A stretch of DNA of 64,000 nt, taken from contig CM073560.1 in assembly GCA_037074615.1 (NCBI GenBank), positions 9,059,501 to 9,123,500 of the forward strand, in the 5' to 3' direction. Origin of the DNA: Leucaena leucocephala. Lineage: Eukaryota; Streptophyta; Magnoliopsida; Fabales; Fabaceae. Shown here in pieces: positions 55,297 to 64,000 of the stretch. The position numbers and the translations under genes were made by a program. Numbering within the stretch: the stretch's first letter is position 1; each line of letters opens with the position of its first letter. The notes below the pieces were generated by a model. That model was not told where the DNA came from. It did no database searches and saw only the letters and a program-made list of their open reading frames with translations.

Positions 55297-56502
55297 TGTC
55301 ATATCCTAATTTTTCCCTATCTGTATAATACTGATAGAGGAAAGAGGTTTAGAAAGGATTATGATAATGAATATAAAAGAAAAGAATGATTAGATGAATG
55401 TTTAAAGAAGAGGGAATAAATTGAAAAGTATAAAAGTTCTATAGTTCAAAATGTAAAGTAGACATAAACTTTGGACCATTAAGTGTAATTATGAAAAGTT
55501 GAGGGCCTGAAGTGTAATTTTTAAAAGTTTAAGGACCTAAATGTAATTTATCAAAAGTTCAAGGGGCAAAAGTATAATTATGAAGAAATTGAACCGGAAA
55601 AGGCCCAAAACTGGCCGGGAATAGATTAGTTCCAAATTTTACCAGTAGATAGAGAAAATTATTCCGATTAGTTTGACGCAACACAGAATTTAGATTTAAG
55701 GTCCAGAAAAATTGATATAAATTCTGAAGTTAGGAGAAATTATTACAGTATTTTTTGGACCTCAGAATCAGATAAAGCTTTACAGTAAATTCTTATAATT
55801 AATATAAAAATTTATAAAACTGATAGGATCAGAAAAGGAATCCTGTAGAATTTCTAATGGAATTTAAAGTAGAAGAAAATACCCGACAAACACCTTCGGG
55901 AGATATTTCTCAGGATTTGTGCCATAAAGGTAGTGGACCATATAAAGGCCCACAATGGCGTCACAAAGGCCCAATAAGGTAACTGGAAAGTTAAGTGAGC
56001 AATTGTCTAGAGGAACCCTGAAAAAATATGAAATTACGAAAATGCCCCTAGGTTGTAATAATGAACAAGAGATAAATGTAGGGTATTTTGGTCATTTTAG
56101 ACAGGCCAAAATGCCAAGACAGGTACAGGAAGGGTTAGTCAGAGTCAGTATATGCTCTGATAAGGTACAAAGAGGTGTGAAATGATAATTATGCCCTTAG
56201 GGTTAATATAGTGTAAGAAAGGGCACCAAGGGTATTTTGGTAATTTGCCAAGGGATCTGTAATTAAGTTTGGACCCAGTACAAGAATGTCAATGGTAGGA
56301 AGAATCCGGATATCAGATTTAAAGTTAGAAAACATATTATGGAATCTCAGAAAAACTAGATTCAGAAACAGTCTGGTTTTTGGAAAATCGGACTCAGCCA
56401 GTACAGATTAGACTGGAATTTTTCCAGATGCTTTCTCCCTTCACAATTTTGTCACATGGGCTATGAGGTTTCCGTTGATGATGTCATGGATGATGTCATA
56501 AT

Positions 56503-58414
56503 TGAAGGGAATTGGAAGACACGCAGCGGAAATTAACTTTAAAATTTTTCCATTCCCAGCCAGGATCTACCGAATGTGTTTAAGTCAAGGAGAAAGAAGT
56601 GTTACCTTCGGTTTCGAGCTTTGGTCGCGACCTCAATGTCCACTAGTCGCGACTCCTCGCCTCTGGAACTTTCAGTCGCGACCTCCTCAGCTTCTAGTCG
56701 CGACCTGTCGCCTCTGGAGTTTGTAGTCGCGACCTACTCTGCTTCTAGTCGCGACCTGTCGCCTCTGGAGCTTTTAGTCACGACCTCTTCAACTTCACGT
56801 CGCGACCTGTCTCCTCTTTTCGGATTTCTGACGTTCAGATGCCCGTTTGGTCGCGACCTAAGTGTGTTCTGGTCGCGACCTTTCTTCGTGTCTGGCCGTA
56901 TCATAGAAGTCGACAGCTCAGATCGGCTTTCTCTACCGGTATCCACACGAACAGCGTTCCAATTGCGAACGACGTGCTAGCGCCTCTTGTCCCTCTAGGG
57001 CTTTCTGGAGATTCCGTCCTCACCGTCTCTATTTCGGCAGTTTCTTATCTGCAAACCTTTTGCACTCTCCCTGCCCCTTTTCTCACGACTGAATGTGTGT
57101 GAAGAGATCTATATTGTCTGTAGAACCCTAGCTCCTAATGTCCAATATATAGGAAGCTATCGGGCTTCTAATAGGGCCGGGCTTCAGAATTAATCTTATA
57201 TTAATTCTAAAATTAATACAATATCATATATTGCATAATTTAATAAGAAACTAATTAAATAAATATGGTTTATATTAAATTCGTCTCACAGATTTAATTC
57301 ACCTATTTATTTAATTTAAAATAAAGATAAGACGGAACTATATTTGATTTATTCTTATAAATCAAATTTGAGATATCTTATCAATTTGAATTTCAAATTT
57401 AAATAGATCATATCCATTTAAATTCAAATTCAAAAATGATAGAGATTTAATTTATCCTTATAAATTAAATCTTACCAATATCTCTTATATTATATATATA
57501 ATATATATATAAACTAATTTATATATATATATAAAATATATATCCACCCTAGATTATTCATTGAATCTAGACATCTCTTAGATTCAATGAATCTGGACAT
57601 CATAGCTCGCATTGGGCTATTTTGTGTGCGACCCTGTAGGCCCATATGAAGTTGGCAGTGGCCCAGTTACTATACTGACCCACAAGTCGTAAGCGGTCTC
57701 TAGCAAGGCATTACGACTACCTAAAACATATGAGGATCGATAAACGATGTAACCTTTCATACAACCATATCACATCCCTTTTGTCACATGATATTTCGGT
57801 CAAGGATGAGGCATGGAGAACGTCATCCTCCTGTTCCTGACCGTTACTTTCTCGATCCCTGAGTAGTCTGAATATAGAAATGGAACTACCCTTCCATTCC
57901 AGTATGGCCATACATTTCTCAGACTCACTCATTGAGGGGCCCAGTAATATCTCTCTACGAATGTGAGGGACAAATTCCATCTTGACCATTCACATTCCTC
58001 CGCATGAAAAACCACTAAGCCCGAGCATAGCCTTTATGATCACTCGGTCAAAAGTGACTTTTGACTAGGTCAAAGCTGAGCGTTTGTCATGTAGGAATCC
58101 ATGATGATCTCAGGTCAAAGGGCATAGTGACATGGCTTGTATATGAGAGAAGCTTATGACTTGACCCATGCAGCTCTCTCATTGCGGGTCGGTCCAACAC
58201 CCTGTACTCTTACATGTGCTTATGACTTTGATTTATATCTCTATATATCTTCAAAGTCATACTAGTCTTATTTCATCTCTGCTCCCACATAGATGACCGA
58301 CCAGGGACATTTAGGATAAGATCATGAGTTATCCAAGGATGGTCATCACAGTAAACATGCAAATAATGTGATAACCTGATACAATGATTGGCCCCTAGGG
58401 CACAATTTCCAACA
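56503..58414 (-). mobile_element. Solo copia-type LTR (Angela-like)
   Basis: This 1912-bp LTR is on the minus strand: it starts in reverse with TGTTGGAAATTGTGCC at 58414 and ends CCAATTCCCTTCA at 56503. The direct duplication ATAAT is at 56498-56502 and 58415-58419. No internal region is present. It is the inverted counterpart of 35776-37673 with few differences. Contents are the same: the 51-bp TCGCGA array (56625-56878), an AT-rich run near 57490-57545 and the inverted repeat around TTCATTGAATCTA near 57560. Confidence 0.88.
56625..56878. repeat. 51-bp tandem repeat with TCGCGA palindromes (copia LTR, minus copy)
   Basis: Hexamers start at 56625, 56647, 56676, 56698, 56727, 56749, 56778, 56800, 56851 and 56873. 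Spacings are 22, 29, 22, 29, 22, 29, 22, 51, 22: a regular 51-bp period. Nine of ten are intact TCGCGA; the one at 56778 is TCACGA. The plus-strand frame 56576-56980 is open and repeats a 17-residue unit (SRDLSPLEFVVATYSAS), antisense to the LTR. Confidence 0.92.
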
Positions 58415-58516
58415 ATAATTATATTTTAAGAAAAGTTAAATCCAAGAATAAATGTGAGCCATTAGATCAAATAGTGCACAAAGTAATCTTGGCCATTCAT
58501 TTTCCATAAAATTTTC

Positions 58517-58524
58517 TATAAATA
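58517..58524 (+). promoter_or_regulatory. TATA box of G LTR
   Basis: TATAAATA followed by CCCCC. A donor-like GTAAGC lies 132 bp downstream. Confidence 0.62.
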
Positions 58525-59019
58525 CCCCCACTATTTCTGCCCAAAACCAAGAAGCAAGAAGCCTTGGAGAAACTATGGCAAAATGAAAGCTCAAGCCAAG
58601 ACAAAGAAGAATCCAAGGTCTAAAGTTCAAGCAAGCTAGAGATTAAAGGTAAGCAATCTATCCTAACTTATTTTTCTTTGATTTGGGAGCTTGAACTTAG
58701 GGCTTTCATTGAAGAAACTTGAGTTTTCTCTAAGGTGTATATGCTGTCCAATAATCTAATGCTTCCATTTAATTTATATGATAATTTTGTGTAAGATTGG
58801 ATAGGTTTTGAACCTTGGAAACATTGGAATTAAAAGTTGTAATATTTGGAATTCTTTTCTATACTGTTCACTCACATGAACAGTGATTTGAATTTCATGA
58901 TTTTGATGATTTCAATGGTTTTAAAATAAAAAATTGTGTGGGATAAAGTAGAGAAACAAGTATGGAAAGCATTGGAATCAAAATGAGAATTTTTATGAGA
59001 ATTATGGATGTTACATTTT

Positions 59020-59031
59020 GGTATCAGAGCA
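59020..59031 (+). other. Primer binding site of G
   Basis: TGGTATCAGAGC lies 3 bp after the LTR. It defines 55297-59016 as a 5' LTR. Confidence 0.92.
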
Positions 59032-59157
59032 GAAGTTTCTGGCATCAGATATGATAATCCCCAGACCCTAACTCTAAGTAATAAGTATGTTATTAAGTTA
59101 GGGTATTTATTGCAATAGTTAGTCTTGATTATTAAAGTAAATTTTGCAGGAGTAGAG

Positions 59158-60080
59158 ATGGGATTTCATAAGGTTAAGTCTGAGCCATCAGTTAATCAGG
59201 GAGACCCCCAACCAGTAATGATATATGAAGATGATATACATCCAGACTTTGATTCTGAAGAGAGTTTAGATGATAGTATAGGGAATCAGTCAGGAAGATC
59301 TACAGTAGAATATCCCATAGATATTTCTGTAGACTCAAACCTACAGTCTGGAGATTATGTAGAGATTCAGCATGATATTGTGCATACACCAGATACTGCT
59401 GCACTAGATAATGATGAATCTAGTAATTCCATATAGTATGAGTTTGTTGGAGTGCCCTCTAGCCTTGATGTAAGCTTTATTCCTCTAATGAGAGGACAGA
59501 TTACGGCTGAGGAAGCTAAGTACTGGTACTGGATTATAGGTAGCCCCGATATTATTCCTCCTCCACCAGAGTTTGAGGATAGATTTTATATGAGTAACTT
59601 ACAGTAATTCCTTAATCCAGAGATCCAGTCATAATATATGGCAGTCCCTTCCTATTCTCGCAGTCCAGGAATATATGACGTTATAGATAAAGATCAGTGG
59701 GATGTTCCTGGTCCTAGTCAACCCTAGCTTTCTTTGAAAAAGATAGATAATGTTGACTATATCAGTCTCAAGAAAGCTGTGAAAAGTGAACTACTCAGTT
59801 TAGGTCAAGGGATGGATAGAAGTATAGATCAAGAGCAGTCAGTTTATCTGCATTTCCTCAATGCCGTAGCAAGTATAATAAACCAATATACGATAGAAGG
59901 TATTGACCTGAATCAGGTTTACAATCTAGAAGATGGTATGAGATAGTTATAAGTCAGATATTTCCATATACTCCTACATGGCATGTAGAGCTAAGTGAGT
60001 TTTTGGCAAATCATCTACCAACTGATATACAAGGGTGGCATTTTCATATGCAGAAGTATTTGCAGTTTATGATTCCCTAG
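59158..60080 (+). pseudogene. Decayed upstream ORF of element G
   Basis: The likely start is ATG 59158 (MGFHKVKSE), 8 bp after an acceptor-like TTTTGCAG|G; an earlier in-frame ATG at 59125 lies before that site. The beginning resembles the upstream ORF of A (VNQGDP followed by an acidic region). Stops at 59434, near 59605 and near 59725 and a frameshift near 59940 break it. The end keeps a block comparable to LPTTPTWR (here FPYTPTWH in another frame near 59965). This third, distant lineage has the same upstream ORF. Gag is not reached before element E interrupts at 60239. Confidence 0.62.
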
Positions 60081-60238
60081 AAAAGAATATAAAAAGGGAT
60101 GAGGGGTAATGTAAATATGTAAATAGTGTAAAGTGAAGTAATTATGTAAATGTATAATAGTTATGACTTAGCCTATATATGTAATTGATATGCATGTAAT
60201 GTATGTACAAACATTATGGTGATATGAAATATGAGTTT

Positions 60239-63171
60239 TGTAATATCCTAATTTTCAGGCCCAGAGATTCAGAAAGTAGCCTGAAATAGATAGGCTACCA
60301 ACCCCTTTGAGCAGAAGTCCTAGAAACATACAGAGGGTTTTTAGCGACTAAACTGCAAATAAGTGAAAGTACAGGATTTATGTGTAAATAGTAAAAGTCC
60401 CTAGGGGTATAATGGTCATTTAGAGAAAGAAAGGGACTAAAGTGAAAAGTTTAAAAGTTCCATGGTAAGAAATAAAAGTAGACACAAGTTGTGGGCCATT
60501 AAAGGTAATTCTAAAAAGTTAAGGGACTTAATTGAAATGAAGAAAAGTTTCCAAGGGCAAAATGGTAATTGTAGAAAGTTGAGCCGAAATTGGCTTGAAA
60601 CAGCCTAAAAGCATTTCAGTCAAAAATTTCACCAGTAGATAGAGGAAATGATACTGGTTAATCTAGCTTATTATAGAAATTTTATTAGAATTTCAGATAG
60701 ATGAAATTTATCTGATAGTCTGAAAGTTATCTGAAATTTTTATCAGATCTCCTGGATCTCAGGTATGAGTGAAATATTACAAGAATGTGCATCCTGTGAA
60801 GCCAGAGGTTAAGGAACTGACAGAATCCTGAAAGAAGTTCTGTAGAAAAAGTTATTCACTTTTTAGAGGATTTAGACGGGAGTTCGTGAACGCCCGATAT
60901 CCGATTGAGAAATTAATCGACAAGCAAACTAGGACTGAATGAGCCCAGATGGGGTCACACAGAGGCCCATAATGATACCAAGGGAGGCCCAGGCCCATGA
61001 TATCAATTCAGCGATAAAAGAGGCCAGTGTCCGGAAAAAGGTGCAAAATGACAAAAATACCCCTGTGTTATAAAATAACTAAAGAATGAGTAAAGGGTAT
61101 TTTGGTCATTTGACTAAGGTTAGACAGTTAAGAAAGGTTAACTGGATAGTTGGCCAGGGTCAGGGAATACTCTGGTAAGATGTGAAAAGACAATAATGCC
61201 CCTAGACTCATTAAAGTAAATAAAGAGGAACCAAGGGCATTTTGGTAATTTACCAAGGGATGTTTCTTGGGAATTGAGCATCAGAGTACTTTAGCTTGAT
61301 CAGAGACGCAAGATGACATTCCAAGAGCCCAAAAATGTGGCCCAATGGTGATGTGAGTTAAAGTGGCATTAAAATAATATTTTAGTGAGTTTTCAATAAA
61401 GTAAAGTTACCCGGTCTAAGAGATAACTGTGGAATTGATACGATAAAGCTTTGGACTTATCTGGAAGCCATGAGGTGGCATGAAAGGTATCCTCATGGGA
61501 CCTATCAAGATGCCATATGGCTCTAATTTAGAGGAAGAAGAAAAAACTAAAGACACGTGGCACGATCTTAGCCATTTATTTCGGGATAAGACTCTGGAAT
61601 TCTCTGGAAGCGATGAGTCAGCTGGTGAGGTGTCCCAAGGGCCCCACCATTGCACCACTGAAGCATGTGAGGTGTCCCTTGATGATGTCACTTTTGATGA
61701 GTCATTATGGAGGATGATGTCATCATGATGATGCAGGCGAAGCTTCTTGAGGAAGCAAGCAATATGAGTCGTTCGTCATGATTCGATCTGAGCCATTCAT
61801 TTCACTTTGCCTCAACTATAAATAGCCACCCCTCCCTCCCATTCCATTCACGAAAAACACCAAGAGGAGAAGAGAAAAGAAAGAAAGGAAGAGAAAGAAG
61901 GAGTTCTGGGGGAGTTAGGAGCAATCCAAGGAGCTTAGGGACTCGGCAAGCTTAGGAATAAGGTAAGTAAGTTATTGTAGTCCCTGCTCTAATAAATTAG
62001 AGGATTGTTCTTATAAATTAGATAGTTAGAATAGAGAAATATCTATCTCTATAAGGTTAGTTGTGGATAGAAAGAAAGCTAGGGGATTGTCAGAGTAGGG
62101 GTATTATCTCAAGATAAGCTTGAGTTAAGTGGAGTTATGCTGGCTAGGATAATAATAAGAATATTATTATGCTATGTATAGGCTCTGACCTCTATAAAGA
62201 AGGGATCTCAGAGCAAAGGCTAAGGACTAAAGGAAAGGCTGCATGCCGGTAGTGAACTTACCTACTTGTATGCTTATGTTGCTTGAATGTTTTATTTGAT
62301 ATTTACTTACTTTGATGATGTGAAGCATGTATGATTAAATGATGCTCTGTTTCTTTTTATGCTATGGCCATATGTTATAATTAAGGGACATGAAGCATGT
62401 AAGTTATCATTATGCAAGCATGATCATTAAGTACACACATAGTAACATCAACCATATAGTTGCATACATTGTATGGTTTCCATTTGCTACTGAGATTTCC
62501 CCCGAAATCTCACCCCTTCCATATCAATCCAATTATAGCAGGTCTTCTCAAGATGGAGGAGATAAAGATACGTGAAGAGGAGTTAATAATTATTTTGCAT
62601 GATTGATATGTGATTGATGTATGTTATGCATATGTATGTAAAGTTGGTTGCTGGAATTTGCCACCATGAACAGTAACTCGTGGTGAGGTAGTGACCTTTG
62701 ATCTGTAATTAAAAATAGTAAATGGTTGAATAAATGTATGATATATTTACAGTAAATAGTAGATATACCGAGCTTCGATTTAATATATAGAATGCCTTAT
62801 TTGAATGTCTCCACATGGAGATATAATTTTTCAAAGTTGGGACCAAAATGCTGGATTTAGGGGAAAAATGTTGGATGAACAGTAAAATTGTAGCGTTGAC
62901 TGACATTAACTTGGTCAACGCGTGGTCAACGAGTTATTTTTCCCTGAAAGAGGATAAGTTAGCTTCATTTAGAAATTTGAACCACTTTATTTTGATTTTT
63001 CTAAAATCAGTTATGATTTTTTGAGGTCAGGATACTTGCTTGGAATTTACACAGTGAACAGTACTCAATAGAGTAAAACTCCAAATTGAGAAATTTGACT
63101 TCAATGACTTTAAAAGTGGTTCCAGATGCTACCAAATGGTACCTAGGCTGTAAGAAAGTAAGGATGTGACA
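60239..63171 (+). repeat. 5' LTR of element E
   Basis: This 2933-bp LTR runs from TGTAATATCCTAATTTTCAG to AAGGATGTGACA. The TATA box is at 61817-61824 and a donor-like AAG|GTAAGT at 61973. TGAACAGTA motifs start at 62667, 62876 and 63055. The shared block of about 95 bp (TGCTGTCTAAGGAGGCTGG) seen in A, B, C, D, B2 and F was not found here. Confidence 0.9.
61817..61824 (+). promoter_or_regulatory. TATA box of E LTR
   Basis: TATAAATA precedes a GAGAAGAGAAAAG-type leader. A donor-like GTAAGT follows 156 bp later. Confidence 0.65.
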
Positions 63172-63174
63172 TTT

Positions 63175-63186
63175 TGGTATCAGAGC
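63175..63186 (+). other. Primer binding site of E
   Basis: TGGTATCAGAGC lies 3 bp after the LTR. Confidence 0.92.
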
Positions 63187-64000
63187 AAAATGTTCTAGCA
63201 TTAGTACAGAATAAAGTTTTAGCACAAAGGTTCTGGCTTAAAGCATAAGATTCTGGCACAGAATAGAAGGTTCTAGCTTAGTGAAGCTCTGGTTTAGTTA
63301 GACTGACCCTTAAATAAGTTAGAAATTTGAACGGTTCTCTCCTTAGAGTACGATATAGGGATGGTGTTCACTTCTTAGGGAAAGATTCAGATAAGAGACA
63401 ATGACACCTAGATAGATAAAAATATACCCCGAGCTTTACAGTCTTACGAAGGATATGATTATGATAGAGTAGTCTTAGTCAGCCATTACATCTGAGGTCT
63501 CGTGTTCCTTAACACGATATGGTTGGACTAAGCATGATAACGTCTGAAAAGCAGTTTCCTCTATGGATAGAGGCAGAAGCTGACCAGTTCAAGGTCAGGG
63601 AAGCTGCAAGAGTAGCTCGAGGTATCATTCTGTGACCAGACGTTATAGTGAGAATGATAAGATATCCAAGTTATGACATGAAGGCGTGCAGGTCTTGACT
63701 AGTAGTCACAGAGGACTGAGGTTACGACGAGAAGGGTCTTTTGTCGTGACTAATATGTTTAGAAGAGTTAAGGTTGTGACATGAGAAGACCTATGGTCGT
63801 AACGAGTAATGTTACAGTACGCGATTAGTATGCGCCAAGGAGTTCAGGTTGAGAAGGTATAAGAGTTAGTTCATGACTAAAGGACACAGAGATGTCAAGT
63901 CGTGGTGAGTAGATGGAGATGGTCGGGATGAAAGATCACAGAGAATATGAGTCACGACTAGCCAATACTCAGGTCGTGACTAGGATGTACAGAGACCTAT
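63187..64000 (+). other. Internal region of E, noncoding so far
   Basis: After the primer site comes a stretch repeating GTTCTGGC/AAAGGTTCTGG-like words (63190-63290), comparable to the region left of the primer site of D. Purine-rich sequence without a clear ORF follows, and from 63671 the decayed 51-bp array. No gag, protease or RT motif is seen before the window ends. Confidence 0.6.
63671..63979. repeat. Decayed 51-bp TCGCGA repeat (element E)
   Basis: Hexamer positions 63671 (TTATGA), 63693 (TCTTGA), 63722 (TTACGA), 63744 (TCGTGA), 63774 (TTGTGA), 63797 (TCGTAA), 63849 (TTGAGA), 63871 (TCATGA), 63900 (TCGTGG), 63923 (TCGGGA), 63952 (TCACGA) and 63974 (TCGTGA) keep the 22/29 spacing to within a base, apart from one double step of 52. 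No intact TCGCGA remains; most changes are CpG transitions. The array probably continues beyond the window. Confidence 0.78.

Larger units (their letters stand above)
55297..59016 (+). repeat. LTR of element G, interrupted by a copia-type solo LTR
   Basis: It begins TGTCATATCCTAATTTTTCC at 55297 and ends ATGGATGTTACA at 59016, followed by a primer site. Removing the insert (56503-58414 plus the 5-bp duplication) leaves about 1.8 kb. A TATA box is at 58517-58524, a donor-like AAAG|GTAAGC at 58649, and a TACTGTTCA/TGAACAGTG inverted pair at 58861-58889, as in the LTR of A (3920-3945). Confidence 0.85.
60239..64000 (+). mobile_element. LTR retrotransposon E, 5' part
   Basis: The 5' LTR (60239-63171) is followed by a primer site and at least 0.8 kb of internal sequence that runs off the right edge. 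It is inserted in the internal region of G (left flank AGTTT). The internal part shows no gag or upstream ORF in the visible stretch, but it has a decayed TCGCGA array, as in the tail of D. The LTR start matches the LTR of D, so E and D are probably one family. Confidence 0.82.

Overview
The window is plant nuclear DNA, and it is transposable-element sequence almost from end to end. No host gene, rRNA or tRNA gene was recognised. The elements are LTR retrotransposons. Most are Ty3/gypsy chromoviruses: gag with zinc knuckles, aspartic protease, RT with an FIDD active site, RNase H, HHCC/DDE integrase and a C-terminal chromodomain, with an initiator-Met-tRNA primer site (TGGTATCAGAGC) and LTRs of about 2.8-3.6 kb. 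This resembles the Tekay/Del clade, but the clade name is an inference. One Athila/Tat-like element and two Ty1/copia-type LTRs are also present. This points to an angiosperm with a repeat-rich genome; the species cannot be read from the window.

Nesting, outermost to innermost, on the left and centre: unclassified flank (54176-55296) > Athila-like element (minus; 5' LTR 52648-54175, gag to 51348) > chromovirus F (minus; 5' LTR 48313-51347, gag/pol 47341 to 44549 and 34394 to 32772) > gag-only element D (minus; 5' LTR 32771-29639, gag 29417-29007 and 2718-1917, noncoding tail 1916-769) > chromovirus A (plus; 2719-29001, TSD CTAAC) > chromovirus B (minus; 6980-21859, TSD ATAAT) > solo LTR C (plus; 10953-14600, TSD GTAAT). 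Separately, chromovirus B2 (plus; 34395-44548, TSD CTGCA) sits inside the RNase H region of F, and its 5' LTR carries a copia-type LTR (35776-37673). An LTR of the C family (1-768, minus) interrupts D at the left edge.

Right side: chromovirus-like element G (plus; LTR 55297-59016) carries a solo copia-type LTR (56503-58414, minus, TSD ATAAT). Element E (plus; 60239 to beyond the window, LTR 60239-63171) is inserted in G's internal region.

Every gag-pol is broken by stops, frameshifts, insertions or deletions, so nothing here looks autonomously mobile. Three things deserve attention. (1) A conserved extra ORF of 232-253 codons lies upstream of gag in A, B, B2 and F (decayed in G); it is open in A, B and B2, and I do not recognise its product. 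(2) A splice-donor-like site after the TATA box and acceptor-like sites just before this ORF and before gag suggest spliced subgenomic mRNAs. (3) A 51-bp tandem repeat carrying two TCGCGA palindromes spaced 22/29 bp recurs in unrelated elements: the copia LTRs, the tail of D, the internal region of E, and the Athila leader and LTR.
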